Shown piece after piece: positions 10,819 through 20,796 of a stretch of DNA of 64,000 nucleotides; position 1 is the stretch's first letter; each line of letters starts with the position of its first letter. The stretch comes from Pictodentalium vernedei (taxonomy: Eukaryota > Mollusca > Scaphopoda > Dentaliida > Dentaliidae): NCBI GenBank assembly GCA_031216915.1, contig CM062291.1, positions 35,840,484 to 35,904,483 on the forward strand, given 5' to 3'. The notes under the pieces were generated by a model. The model was given only the letters and a program-made list of their open reading frames with translations, did not search any database and was not told the DNA's origin. The translations under genes were made by a program, and so were the position numbers.

Positions 10819-11124
10819 CCAAAATAATAAATATGGACTCTTCCTATTGCTACCATGGAACTGACATGGAAGATACCACCAGGGTTCAACGGGTTAAATT
10901 ACAGAATAAGAGCAACACAATACAGTCAGTGCAATATGTAATTAAAAATTAAACAGCATCTTTTGTATTCTTGTTCATTCATAGGAGTTAGTGTCAGAAA
11001 TAATTTCAGAATGGAATAGAATCTTTTGTATCACTATTCGAGTAAAAGAACTGCTGTCCTGTAATTTACTGTGGAAGGCGGCATCATATTTCTAAACAAT
11101 TAAATAGACAAAAACAATGTTTAC
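10819..11124. other. Intronic sequence, minisatellite remnant
   Basis: Contains two further degraded copies of the 66-bp phrase at about 10945-11045 (GCATCTTTTGTATTCTTGTT, AATCTTTTGTATCACT). The stretch is otherwise unassigned and leads to the donor side of the UBR5 exon at 11125. Confidence 0.45.
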
Positions 11125-11276
11125 CTCGGCACCAGTGTGTAAAGTCATTTCCTTTGAGGATGGTCCCAGTAAAGAAGAGGCATCTGTTGGAAATGGATTT
11201 TGGTCAACTTTACTTGTGGTCAAATCATAAACAAGATATGTCAGTTTGGACCCCGACTGTGCTACAACATGAATAG
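11125..11276 (-). CDS. UBR5: UBR5 internal exon (most downstream seen)
   Basis: A minus-strand exon of 152 bases bounded by acceptor CTATTTTCAG (before 11276) and donor GTAAAC (after 11125). It opens with two bases completing a codon begun in the 19654-19762 exon, then 50 codons including SIHVVAQSGSKLTYLVYDLT and ending LHTGAE. It aligns with the UBR5 segment that in vertebrates reads GVHAVLKTGNW...FDL and ends near the phrase FTAGQE, part of the N-terminal beta-propeller. UBR5 is a nuclear and cytoplasmic HECT-type E3 ligase that reads N-degrons and builds K48 chains. The intron before it, 11277-19653, is mostly a DIRS element. The next exon lies outside the window. Confidence 0.88.
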
Positions 11277-11549
11277 CTGAAAATAGAAATATATGGAAAT
11301 CAGGTAATATTACTCTGAATTCACAACGTAGTACAATATGAATAGAGGAAAACAGAAAAGCATTTGGCAAACAGATGGACCCAGGTGGCACTATAATATG
11401 AATAGATGAAAAACACAAAGGCATTTTCTGATTAGCAAATAATAACAAGAGCACTGCCAGGCATGGGTAAATACGCCAGTTAGCCTTTTTGAAAAATTTG
11501 AGCTTATAAAGAATATCTGATATACTCCTAATTATCAATCAAAATGAAA

Positions 11550-11657
11550 ATGTTTACAATACTGACAAAATTGCAAGTCTAAAAAAAGGCCATAACTCAT
11601 GTAAAAAGAATTGGATGGAACCCTTATTCAAACATTGTCTGTATTATATTAGCTGGA
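11550..11657 (+). repeat. Tandem-core element B, left part
   Basis: Carries GGCCATAACTCATGTAAAAA and GTCTGTATTATATTAGCTGG, which continue after the DIRS element at 18210. The ~160-bp unit is related in plan to family A (AAGTCGAAAAAG..., TTCGAACTTGACCTG). Left boundary uncertain. Confidence 0.65.
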
Positions 11658-12000
11658 AATCTAAATTTTATAGTAAATTTCCTTTCTTATTATACCTACC
11701 ACAATTGTTTACTACAGGCTTGCACTACAGTGGAAGTCCCTAACTCGGATAAAATACTCTCTATTTTTGTCTTTCCCAAGCAAGTTGGGAAAGAAAAGTG
11801 GTGCAAAAGCACCAATAAAAATAAGCCAAAACTGGGTCGTGTGCAACCGGCGCAGACCCAGTACGGGACGCTCTCTCCCAAGTACAACTCCACAACTTCC
11901 GTTGCCAGTGCGCATATACCGTCTCTAAAGACTCATTCTTTTTGAATCCGTAAACGTTAGAGTTATGTGATCAGCGGGGAGGAAAGATTCTTTACCCGTA
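11658..12000. repeat. Left inverted terminal repeat, DIRS family 2
   Basis: Starts AATCTAAATTTTATAGTAAA; from about 11705 (TTGTTTACTACAGGCTTGCA) to about 11945 it is the near-exact reverse complement of 17941-18184. An open frame through each repeat encodes the same peptide only because the sequence is repeated; I do not call a gene. Confidence 0.9.
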
Positions 12001-12023
12001 AAGAAGACGGGAGGGCCTCCATG

Positions 12024-12112
12024 TAAACAATTGTGGTAGGTATAATAAGAAAGGAAATTTACTATAAAATTTAGATTTCTTATCAACCTACTCACAATTG
12101 TTTACTACAGGC
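12024..12112. repeat. Internal complementary region, DIRS family 2
   Basis: GTAAACAATTGTGGTAGGTA to TATAAAATTTAGAT is the reverse complement of the left end, immediately followed by TTTCTTATCAACCTACTCAC...GGCT, the reverse complement of the right end. The two termini are joined here as in the circular DIRS intermediate, which fixes the ends at about 11658 and 18209. Confidence 0.9.
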
Positions 12113-12329
12113 TGAATAGACAAAAGGCTGGAGGGAATTGCATAACCAACCCCCACATAACCCTAGTGCACTGGAACCGTGAAGCAGAAGGAAGAGGTCC
12201 CGAGGCTTATCAACCATAATGTCGCAATCATTGGTAAAGGACAATGAAAAGAGACATATGAGCCTGTGTGACACACAGACAGAAAAAAGGGCAGTAACAG
12301 CACAAGGCTGAAACTGACCTTCAAGAAGC
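12113..12329. other. DIRS family 2 3' untranslated segment
   Basis: About 217 bases between the internal complementary region and the recombinase stop codon. Open frames here are short and unrelated to known proteins. Confidence 0.6.
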
Positions 12330-13433
12330 CTAATGGCTATGGCAGACAACAGCCTGAGCAGAAGAAAGAGGACCCAAGGCAAAAAGGTCCTCCGACTGCT
12401 CCTGCAACTGGCGTAAATAAAAGGTGGAGAAAGTAGAAGCATTTCTCCAGTAGGCTGCCTGCATAACATCCGACAACTTGACGGAGTTAGAATAAGCCCA
12501 AGAGGTAGACAGTGCCCGCACCTCGTGGGCAGAAATACGATTGGTAATACAATCGCCAGCTGCTAAACGACTATAAGCCGTACGAATAGCAAGACAAATC
12601 CATCGAGAAATGGATTGAGGAGAGATCTTCTGTCGACCCGGAATGAGAGACAGAAAAAAACGTTTTCTGCCCTTCCGAATGAAGCGTGTCCGATCAAGAT
12701 AAATGCGAATAGCACGGACCGGACAGAGCAAAGGGCGAGTACCCTCAACAGAGGGAAGAGCTCTGATACAGATAGGAGGAGGAGTAGTATCTGGTAACTG
12801 ATTCTTAGCCAAAAAGGAGCAATCAGTGGTAAAAGTAACACTGTTGGGAGAACTCCTAAAAAAGGCCGGGTCAACCGAGAGGGCGTGAAGCTCACTAACC
12901 CGTCTGGCCGAAGCAAATGCCATCAGAAAAGCCGTCTTGTATGTGAGAAATTGCATATCCACCTGGGATAAAGGTTCAAACGGCGCCCCCCCCCCCCCCC
13001 CCCCCCCAAGCAAAGCAGCACCCACGAAAGATTCCATCGTGGAGTAAGCTGCAAAGTCCGAGGCCTTTTCAAAGAAAAGTGCCGAACAAGCTTGGAGAGG
13101 TAAGGATTAGTGCCGATACGACGCTTCCCCACATAAGAAAAAGTCTCTGAAAGCATAGACCTGTAACCCTTGATGGTAACAGGCTGGAGACCCCGAGAAT
13201 CAAACAGATATACCAGAAACTCCGCAATCTGTGAAATCGAAGAATTGGCATAATCAACAGAGTGATCAGCACACCATCGACAGAAGACCTTCCATTTAGC
13301 TGCATAAGCTAAACCAGTGGAGTGCCTCCTTGAAGAAGAAATGCACTCCACTGCTCGTCTCGAAAAACCTCTACGGAGGAGACAGGACCTGACAAAAGAT
13401 ATGCGTGAAGGCGCAATGAAGTCGGGTCGACGT
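12330..13433 (-). pseudogene. DIRS tyrosine recombinase ORF, one frame break
   Basis: The recombinase cuts and joins the circular DNA intermediate into the host genome. The N-terminal core-binding part is in one frame (about 13433-12986: AYAAKWKVFCRWCADHS and VTIKGYRSMLSETFSY). The catalytic part follows in another frame down to 12330. In the latter (counting from 13037) I see Arg in FASARRVSEL (about 45-46), His171 and Arg174 in SAHEVRAL, Trp197 and Tyr207 in WRNASTFSTFYLR, a complete catalytic set. The break is at a 22-base C run (12986-13007) coding glycine; its length is one off the frame that would join both parts. The relative at 56228 has no such run. Either the run is a sequencing or assembly length error or the gene is truly broken. 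It overlaps the 3' end of the RT-RNase H ORF. Confidence 0.85.
12986..13007. repeat. 22-base C homopolymer in recombinase ORF
   Basis: Twenty-two consecutive C on the plus strand (poly-Gly codons on the minus strand). It separates the two frames of the recombinase. Confidence 0.9.
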
Positions 13434-15339
13434 GAAACCTCCTCGGGCGACCTTGACAAAGAAGGTCGCGACGTAGCGGGAGACGTGCCGGAACCGCCGC
13501 CATCAGCGAGCGGAGCTGATTGATCCACACCCACTGAGGCGACAGGGGAGTGATCAGAATGATTCGACAACTGCAGGTTCGAATTTTGGCGAGAACCTGA
13601 GGAAGAATCGGAACCGGCGGGAAGGTGTAGCCGACTAGACTGTTCCAATCGAGTGACAGAGCGTCCACGGCAAAAGCCAGAGGATCTGGACACGGGGACA
13701 CGAAAGTGTCCACCTGATGGTTCCAACGAGTCGCAAAGAGATCGATGTGGGGACGTCCCCAGAGATCGCAAAGCGACTGGAACACTGCCCTGTGAAGCAT
13801 CCACTCGGTGGAAATAACCCTGCCCTGTCAGGACAGGGAGTCGGCTAGGACGTTCGGACGACCGGGAATGTGACGAACAACCACTCCGGCGTGAACCTCC
13901 TGAGCGAGCAGTAAAAGATCCCGAGCTAACTCGTACATCGGAAGCGAGTGCGTGCCGCCCTGGTTCCGAATGTAAGCAACCACTGTCGAATTGTCGGATA
14001 GTAGAAGGACCTGGCGATTCGACAGGTGAGGGATCCACTGCCTGAAACTCAGAAGAAGAGCAAGACGCTCCTTCTGGTTGATGTGTAGAGCTGCTTGATC
14101 CTGGTCCCACATCCCGTGTAGGGAAAGACCGAGAGGATCCAACGTCGCACCCCATCCGAGATCGCTGGCATCTGCCGTCAGAACGCGATCGGACGTGGGT
14201 AAGTCCAGCGGAACACCCTGCGTAATCCACTGAACATCTGTCCAGGGAAGAAGGTGAGGATACAGAGAGTCCGGAAACGGAAGCACCTGATCCAGAGAAT
14301 CTACATTCGGTCTCCAACGACTGAGCAGAAAGTGTTGGAGAGGTCTGACACGCAGCCGACCTAGAGGAATGAGATCCGTCACCGAACCGCAGAGACCGAT
14401 CAGCCGGAGAAAACTCCGAGCGGTCGCGGACCTGGACTGGGACAGAGTCAGAGCAAAAGCTGAGAGAATCACAGCCTTGGCCTGGGGAACAGCCACCAAA
14501 TTGAATTTGGTTTGGAAAGACATCCCCAGATGACAAAACGACTGAGAAGGGACCAGGTCCGACTTCTCCTCGTTGACTCTGAATCCTAGCGACGTGAGCA
14601 AGCTCAACAGACTGGCGACATCCGATTCCAGTAAGGCAGCATTGGAATGCCTCTGGAGGATATCGTCCAGATATGCCGAAGTAGTCACCCTGGACTGTGT
14701 GCGATGGAACGCTATCACATGCGACATCAGTCTGGTGAACGCCCAAGGAGCCAGGTTGAGGCCGAAAGGCATGGCCTTGAACTGGTAAACTCGCCACAGA
14801 AAAGTGAACCTGAGATACTTCCGTGACGCCCGATGCATCGGAACGTGGAAGTAAGCGTCTCGCAGGTCGATGCTGGCTGCGAAATCTCCCTGGTGAATTG
14901 ATTGGCGGACCGACCTGAAAGTCTCCATGCTGAACTTGGGAGCAATGATAGACTGGTTCAGGATGCTCAGATCGATAACCGGTCGGAGTCGGCCGTCCTT
15001 CTTCGGCACCAAGAACAGGCGGGAATAGAAACCCACTGACTGAACGTTCTTGATGACCTCGATCGCCCCCTTTGCCAGGAGATTGGCAATCTCCGTGGAC
15101 AAAAGTTCCCGACGTAAAACGTCTGAAGGAACTGTGGTTGGAAGAGGCACCCTTGACAGAGTGGGGTGCCGTCGGAAGGATATGCGCAGCCCGGACCGAA
15201 CAACATCTAACACCCATGGATCGGATGTGATGGTGGTCCAATGGTCTGCGAACTCTGCTATCCTTCCTCCAACCTGGGACGAGTCGAGGTGAGGACCTTC
15301 ATTTCGAGCCTCGACGAGGCCCGCGAGAGGAGAAACCAC
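13309..15339 (-). pseudogene. DIRS reverse transcriptase-RNase H ORF with one stop
   Basis: Copies the element RNA into DNA. From the Met at 15339, RT motifs run in order: GRLRPVIDLS (about 117-125), motif A SIDLRDAYFHV (Asp158, Asp161), motif B FGLNLAPWAF (about 192-201), motif C YLDD (223-226). RNase H follows with VLTADASDLGWG (Asp390), Glu424 and LLSDNSTVVAYIRN (Asp449), ending RHIPGRPNVLADS. A TGA at 13830-13828 interrupts the frame; the same frame then stays open to 13309 with the DIRS-typical tail GRPHIDLFATRWNHQ. The corresponding codon in the relative at 57070 region is Arg, so a CGA to TGA change is likely. Its start overlaps the end of the gag-like ORF by about 40 bases in another frame. 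Confidence 0.9.
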
Positions 15340-17503
15340 CTCCTCTGCTAAATGAAGAATCCTGAGACTTCCCTCGATTCTGCCGACCCCTACCTTTACC
15401 CCGTGAGTAAGAAGTAGAGGCGGCGGCAGAAGGACCAGCCTTTTGCTTCACAGAAGAAGCAGAAGAGTACTTGTTAGGCTTGGAACGGCCCTTGCCTCCC
15501 CGAGAAGGCTGATCAAGCTGACGAAACAGCAGCTGATCTTTGGAATGACGTAGGACGTCATCCCGGACCGTCGACACGGAACCATGGAAAAGTTGCGGAC
15601 CTGCCAAAGAAGCAGATCGAAGAGTAGCACGCTGCTCCTCTGGAAGGGATCGTCCTGTGTCCAGCACAGCGTCCCTTCGAACTAATTCCAAATTGGCCGT
15701 GTTACAGGCATGGGTGTGAGTAAGGTGCATAAGCGCCTTGGACAGCACACGCAAAGGAGCCTGTACCTCGTCAAACTTATCTGGAGGCAGATAAGCAGCC
15801 AAAGCTGAGACGACGTGATCTGAGAGAGAAAGCATGCCAAGCATCTCTCTAGATAAGCCCAACGTGGACTCCAGAGTCGTCATTGGAATGACGGCAGACT
15901 TGGGCTTGGAAAGCCCGAGGGAAGTGGAGTCCTGATCCAGAACCGTCAAAGTCTGGCAGACTGACGGATTGGCGGAATCGTAGGAACGATAACGCACAGG
16001 AGGCAAAAAGGTGTCAACCCTGGTGAAGAACGAAGTCTTCAAAGCCTTGGAATTCAGCTTGGCATCCAATGCTGAAAAAGCCTCAACCACCTGTACCGAC
16101 TGGAATGGTCGAAGGCGCCCAGAAGCAGGTTGCTCCATAGGCTGTTGGCGCGCGACCGATGATCGCGGCCAGGCTGACACTGTCGGCTGGTTAGCAGGTT
16201 TGAGCTCAGGCAGAAACCCAAACACAAAGTCAAGAGCCGCCCCCAAGTCCGAAGACTGCTGGCCCTCGACCTCAAGCATGTCGGACTCCTCCCCAGAGTC
16301 GGAAGACACATAGCCCATCGTGGGCAAACCAGCCGACGCCTCCCATGGTGTCGGGACACCAGAGGAATCGGAAACCGGCCTGTTTCCAATCCCGGGAGGC
16401 GGCGCCATAGGAGGCGCCTGGAAACCACCCATAGCCTCGCTGGAAGCAACAGGAAGGCTCTTAGAGAGAACCTGAGTGAGTAAGGAGAGGGCCTCCCTAA
16501 GCTCACTGCCTGTACCGACCGGTTCGACAGGGGAGCGAACCGGCAAAGTGGCTTCACCTCTGACCCTCTTAACCAGCGAAGGGTCACGATCCTCCAAAAC
16601 ACCCGACGCGGGACGACGGGCGGCAGCCAAAACATCTGAAGGCAGACGTGTATAGGGGTACGATGCACCCCGAGGATCAATATTGCGAGAACTCGTGAGA
16701 GTCACCGCGGACCTCTGCGGGGCAGAAGGTCCAGGCTGCACAAAAAGCGTTGGTCCCCCAAAACTGGTCGTGTGACCAGAGTGAGTGGACGGAAACGCCA
16801 CGGACTTCATAGTGTTTCCACTACGAACATCCGAATCCAAAGACACAACTGTGGTACTCGACGGCGACGAGACCACAGCGATGGGCTCTGCCGGCAGCCC
16901 CTTCCGACTTCGCCGAGTTGAAGTCAGGGAAGGCTGGGGCCGATATCCCACGTCTACAGTATCGGACAGTTCTGCAGTCCCCTGCAGCGAAAAGCCGAGG
17001 CCGGCTGAAACAGACAACGAAGCAGACGGACCAGCAGCAGAAGTAGATACGTCGAGAGTCGTTGAGGCTGGTGAAATAGTGGAGAGAGCACACCGGCTCG
17101 GCTCCGAAGGAGGAGTCACAACCCTAGTGACAGCCTCAGATGTCGACTGGAGGGGGACCGTAGTCCCGGAACCAGGCATCTCTACACCAGAACACTCAAC
17201 GGCTCCCGCAGTATCCACCACAGGAAAAGACTGCACATCCCCCACGGAGGAGGAATAACTCTCACCAGACAAAGTCGGCTCGGGAGGCCCCGAACGACCA
17301 CGTTCTCCTTTCCCGCGGGAGCGGGAGGCACGGCCACAAGAATGAACGACACGATTTACAGACGCCCAAAAGGTGGAAGACCATGTTCCACAGACACCAC
17401 ACGGCCGCTCGGCCGAACACCCATTACAGGAGGAACACGACGAATGTACATCGTCCACATGCTTAGGCAGCAAACACTGCCCACAAGGAATTATCCTAGG
17501 CAT
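15299..17503 (-). CDS. DIRS gag-like ORF1, intact
   Basis: A 734-residue open frame, first ORF of the element, presumed structural protein packaging the RNA. The N-terminus has a cysteine cluster (CGQC near residue 8, then CSSCNGC and CGVCG by about residue 38), a long Ser/Thr/Pro-rich and probably disordered middle, a more conserved helical part around residues 450-630 (ALDAKLNSKALKTSFFTRVD onward), and a basic Gly/Arg/Ser-rich tail (SRGGGFSSRGPRRGSK), fitting nucleic-acid binding. The related element has similar Cys-rich (60302-60544) and RG-rich (58383-58649) parts. No sequence family beyond DIRS ORF1 is claimed. Confidence 0.82.
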   Translation of the reverse strand: MPRIIPCGQCLLPKHVDDVHSSCSSCNGCSAERPCGVCGTWSSTFWASVNRVVHSCGRASRSRGKGERGRSGPPEPTLSGESYSSSVGDVQSFPVVDTAGAVECSGVEMPGSGTTVPLQSTSEAVTRVVTPPSEPSRCALSTISPASTTLDVSTSAAGPSASLSVSAGLGFSLQGTAELSDTVDVGYRPQPSLTSTRRSRKGLPAEPIAVVSSPSSTTVVSLDSDVRSGNTMKSVAFPSTHSGHTTSFGGPTLFVQPGPSAPQRSAVTLTSSRNIDPRGASYPYTRLPSDVLAAARRPASGVLEDRDPSLVKRVRGEATLPVRSPVEPVGTGSELREALSLLTQVLSKSLPVASSEAMGGFQAPPMAPPPGIGNRPVSDSSGVPTPWEASAGLPTMGYVSSDSGEESDMLEVEGQQSSDLGAALDFVFGFLPELKPANQPTVSAWPRSSVARQQPMEQPASGRLRPFQSVQVVEAFSALDAKLNSKALKTSFFTRVDTFLPPVRYRSYDSANPSVCQTLTVLDQDSTSLGLSKPKSAVIPMTTLESTLGLSREMLGMLSLSDHVVSALAAYLPPDKFDEVQAPLRVLSKALMHLTHTHACNTANLELVRRDAVLDTGRSLPEEQRATLRSASLAGPQLFHGSVSTVRDDVLRHSKDQLLFRQLDQPSRGGKGRSKPNKYSSASSVKQKAGPSAAASTSYSRGKGRGRQNRGKSQDSSFSRGGGFSSRGPRRGSK

Positions 17504-17940
17504 GAAAGAGGTGAGAGGAGCAGAGAAGGTGAGATCAGAAAACAGAACACCCCCAAAGAGAGAAAGGTGACAGAAACAAAGACCTCAGACGGTCGACCGG
17601 GAACCACCCAACAGGAAGACTACTCTCAACAGAAAGAAGGAACACTGTAGGAGTGGTACCCCGCTGACACCTAACTCTAACACAATTAGAAAATTTTGCA
17701 AAAAAAGCATTAACAATAATTGTGAAATAATCTAAGTCCGAACCGCGTGGCCCACGAAATTCGCGCGCGACTCGAGAGAGAGCAAATAAATATACATTAT
17801 GGACATATAATAGAAAAAAGAGAATATAAAACACTGTTCCTGAGAATACAAAGGATACACTGTGGTATAATGAATCAGGAATCATCAAACATCGAGCTGG
17901 TGGAACACTGATAAGCGTGCAAAAACATCTCGACACGAAG
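17504..17940. other. DIRS family 2 5' leader
   Basis: About 440 bases between the right terminal repeat and the gag start on the minus strand. No feature beyond expected transcript leader; a promoter is presumed in the adjacent repeat. Confidence 0.5.
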
Positions 17941-18209
17941 CGGATTTTAAAAAGAATGAGTCTTTAGAGACGGTATATGCGCACTGGCAACGGAAGTTGT
18001 GGAGTTGTACTTGGGAGAGAGCGTCCCGTACTGGGTCTGTGCCGGTTGCACACGACCCAGTTTTGGCTTATTTTTATTGGTGCTTTTGCACCACTTTTCT
18101 TTCCCAACTTGCTTGGGAAAGACAAAAATAGAGAGTATTTTATCCGAGTTAGAGACTTCCACTGTAGTGCAAGCCTGTAGTAAACAATTGTGAGTAGGTT
18201 GATAAGAAA
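17941..18209. repeat. Right inverted terminal repeat, DIRS family 2
   Basis: Near-exact reverse complement of about 11705-11945; ends AACAATTGTGAGTAGGTTGA then TAAGAAA. The outer 25 bases differ from the left end, as is usual for DIRS elements. Confidence 0.9.
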
Positions 18210-18640
18210 ATACCCATACCAACTTTGGTTGAGAGCAAATGATTCAAACTGGAGTTATCGGCTGGAAACCAAAAATGTTGATAGATGGTCGAATTCTAAG
18301 TCAAAACGAGCCATAACTCATGTAAAAATAATTGGACGGAATCCATATTCGAACTTGGCCTGTATGACTAGCTGGGTAATACACATACCAACTTTGGTTG
18401 AGATCAAATAATCCAAGTTGGAGTTATCGGTTGGAAACCATACATGTTAACCTAAGTCGAAAAAGTGTCATAACTCATGTAAAAATAATTGGATGGAACC
18501 CATATTCGAATTTGGTCTGTATTACTAGTTTGGTAATACACATACCAACTTTAGTGGAGATCAAATAATCCAAAGTGGAGTTATCGATCAGAAACCATAA
18601 ATGTTAAGGGATGGACGGACAGACCGATTACACAATACCA
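18210..18640 (+). repeat. Tandem-core element B, right part
   Basis: Repeats with ~160-bp spacing, marked by GGAGTTATCG near 18252, 18419 and 18577 and CATAACTCATGTAAAAATAATTGGA; ends with GGATGGACGGACAGACCG but no clear tail hairpin. It is the continuation of 11550-11657, split by the DIRS insertion. Confidence 0.7.
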
Positions 18641-18726
18641 CAGTTTTTCAAATGGGCATATACAAATACCTTTAAAATGTTTAGGAGCACATTTATGAGA
18701 GATTATTTTTTCGTTTATTGTGGTGT

Positions 18727-18925
18727 AACTGGTTGAGTGCTAAAAGCCACTATCAGGGTTCTACTGAAAAGTGCTGAAAACCACCATAGTGGCTTTACAA
18801 CAATGTTTGCACTAATTTGGAGTTGGCTCAGCAGTAGAAGAAAAATATTAAAATAGAATTGTTTTGTTACAATTTATTGGAGAGTGCCAACTGGCACTCT
18901 CCAATAAATTGCAACCAAACAATTA
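18727..18925. mobile_element. Palindromic MITE with AACTGG...GAGTGCT end
   Basis: Left end AACTGGTTGAGTGCT resembles the TIR of the element at 42270-42511. Palindrome 18858-18923 has arms meeting at GAGAGTGCCAACTGGCACTC, the same stem as in that element. The right TIR is not clear, so this copy may be truncated. Confidence 0.6.
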
Positions 18926-19127
18926 TGAGCAGTATCATGCTAAAGTAAGGTTCCTTTTGGTGGTAGTGTGATATCTTTGAAACAAGTGCAATGCCAAGGG
19001 TGGCTATGCCCCTACCACCCACAGCCAAGTATGAGTTTCTAGTCGTCTATCTTTGTTGATACTGAATTAATAACTATCTTATCTCCATTAAACCATAGTA
19101 CCAATATAGCAGGTCTCCAAATGGATA

Positions 19128-19315
19128 TAATCTGTAAATTTAGCAGCAGAAAAAATTATTATTTAAAACATTTAATCAAAACTGTATCGTGTGACCTCCC
19201 TCATTGGAATAGGCTTGTTCCAATGAGGGGGAACAAGATATGGTTTTGTTGAAGTTTTTTTAAAAATTATGAAATAAAAATAACAAATATTGATATTGTG
19301 TTTATTGGGTGAAGG
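19128..19315. mobile_element. Diverged TTAACCC-type fold-back element
   Basis: Contains AGCAGCAGAAAAAATTATTA, then CCCTCATTGGAATAGGCTTG against TTCCAATGAGGG, then ATATGGTTTTGTTGAAG, in the same order as elements at 33867, 39201 and 46268, and ends GTTTATTGGGTGAAGGATTG. Confidence 0.65.
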
Positions 19316-19653
19316 ATTGAAGACCAAGAAACTTTTATACATTTTATCTATACTTTTACAGTCTATATCCTGTAGCTTAGCACTTCTTCACAGCAAGCCT
19401 TGGCTGTCTACATAGGCAACCAAGACTTGCCTAGAAACAACTGCCAAGTACTCTGGCCCCTTAAGGGTTAAATAAATATCACGGTTATAACATTTGATTC
19501 TGATATTTTCAGAAAATGAATCAATGGAAAAGACGAACAATTTTACATCATATGCCACGCATGGATCAACAATCACTTCCAGTTTATCATCCCAAGGGAA
19601 AACAAGGGACGATACACATCTGATATGTAAGAATTCATATCACTTATACTTAC

Positions 19654-19762
19654 ACTCTGGAGTAATTGCTACAGCTAAAATCTGTCCATTTTCTACACTT
19701 GCAACTTTTGGAGTTTTCTGAAAGCTTTCGGGAAACCTTGGTGTATTTGTTCCCTTAACAAC
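19654..19762 (-). CDS. UBR5: UBR5 internal exon
   Basis: A 109-base minus-strand exon between acceptor AAATTTACAG and donor GTAAGTATAAG. It encodes VVKGTNTPRFPESFQKTPKV through ILAVAITPE plus one base. Vertebrate UBR5 has the equivalent stretch following DELQ: VVK, a Pro-rich link, then CFQRTPKK and an ILAV strand, in the N-terminal propeller. It starts in phase 0, directly continuing DELQ from the exon at 20438-20560, and its last base T joins the CT at the start of the 11125-11276 exon to make Ser. The intron before it is only 675 bases, the shortest in the window. Confidence 0.9.
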
Positions 19763-20437
19763 CTGTAAATTTAAAATACAACCACAGTGAATCTGGGGAA
19801 TACCAAAACAAGAGTAATACCAACTAGAGCTGGCTGCAGGGTTCCCACACCTACCCAGAAAAAAAATTCCAGACATTTTCCAGACCCTCCTCTATTTTTT
19901 CCATACCCTTCGCAGCCATCGAAAAGTGTTTTTTTTTAACCTCTAGGGTGACCTGATACATCAAAAATATGTCTTACAAAATACTTACATGTACATGCAA
20001 TCTGTTGGAGTTTAACCCCTCTGAGTTTTACCACTACTAATCACAACAAATAAACCAAAACTATTAAAATTCTTTAGTAACAAGTCAACAACTGTTGGCT
20101 GTGCTGGGGTTTATTTTTTATTTTCTTGAGCATTTTTGATCCGATCCAAAATAGTTATGTTTTCTGAAGGCCATGACTTGTTAATGCCACTTCCCCTGTA
20201 TTTGAGACGTCAAAAGACTTGTCACTGACGAGACATTTTTGACCTTTGGCACAAAAACACAAAAATAAATAGGTTTCTTCTTCTCATCAAACCTTATCAA
20301 TATGTCAAGTTTGGATTTCATTTGCCCAGCAAAATTTTAGTCCACAGAAGCAAGGGAAATTTGTAAGTTCAAGATCACTCATGCTAATAATATCTACTCA
20401 CTTCTGGTGGCTTCACAAAGTTTTACAATTCACTGAC

Positions 20438-20560
20438 CTGTAATTCATCTTTTCTCAGTAGTCTGCATTCCTGGAGCAGAGAGGAAGGATCGTCTCTGTT
20501 TAATGACTGGGAATCATTTTCTCTATTGAAAAATCGTACTGCAGCATATGCTCCATCAAC
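20438..20560 (-). CDS. UBR5: UBR5 internal exon
   Basis: A 123-base minus-strand exon (41 codons, phase 0 at both ends) with acceptor TTATTTCAG and donor GTCAGT. It encodes VDGAYAAVRFFNRE and ends LLQECRLLRKDELQ. The phrases DGAY(V/A)AV(K/R)F and LLxxCRLLRxDELQ are hallmarks of UBR5 orthologues, which makes this the strongest single identifying exon. It follows the exon at 36114-36235 (ending VPVGKVLK) across a 15.6-kb intron holding DIRS copy 2. Confidence 0.93.
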
Positions 20561-20669
20561 CTGAAATAATAAAACATTTCGACTAAATTTCACTGTACAA
20601 AAAGTCAGTTAAGTATCCTTTTTTTATAATTCAAGTAACCTAGAGCCCCTGATAAATATATAATAAATG

Positions 20670-20796
20670 TATAGTGTTTTCAAGTAAAAAATTTATTCTA
20701 CGAGTAGGATAAATAATGAAACCGACGAGCCTCTTGCGAGTCGGTTTCATTCTTAATTCTACGAGTAGAATAAATTTTCTACCTGAAAACACTATA
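20670..20796. repeat. Long imperfect palindrome (127 bp)
   Basis: Arms TATAGTGTTTTCAAG...AAATTTATTCTACGAGTAG and complement, with an inner stem GAAACCGAC/GTCGGTTTC. Loop CGCAAGAGGC-like. Likely a small fold-back element. Confidence 0.75.

Larger units (their letters stand above)
11658..18209 (-). mobile_element. DIRS-type retrotransposon, family 2 (nearly intact)
   Basis: A 6.55-kb element with inverted terminal repeats (about 11658-12000 and 17941-18209), an internal complementary region at 12024-12112 and three overlapping ORFs on the minus strand: gag-like, RT-RNase H and tyrosine recombinase. Lesions are few: one in-frame stop in the RT-RNase H ORF and a length change in a 22-base C run in the recombinase ORF. 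It sits inside a tandem-core repeat, whose next units show what the empty site looked like; both junctions keep an AAT, consistent with recombinase-mediated insertion without a target duplication. It is the youngest DIRS in the window by decay and lies in a UBR5 intron in the same orientation as the gene. Confidence 0.92.

Noticed and set aside
11730..11945. 71-residue protein repeated at 17947-18222
   Set aside because: The repetition only reflects the inverted terminal repeats of a DIRS element; no domain seen.
12923..15241. 772-codon open frame over the RT region as a separate protein
   Set aside because: Its first three quarters overlap the RT-RNase H frame and have a shadow-like Ser/Arg/Gly composition. 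Only the last part, about 13433-12986, is the recombinase N-terminus.
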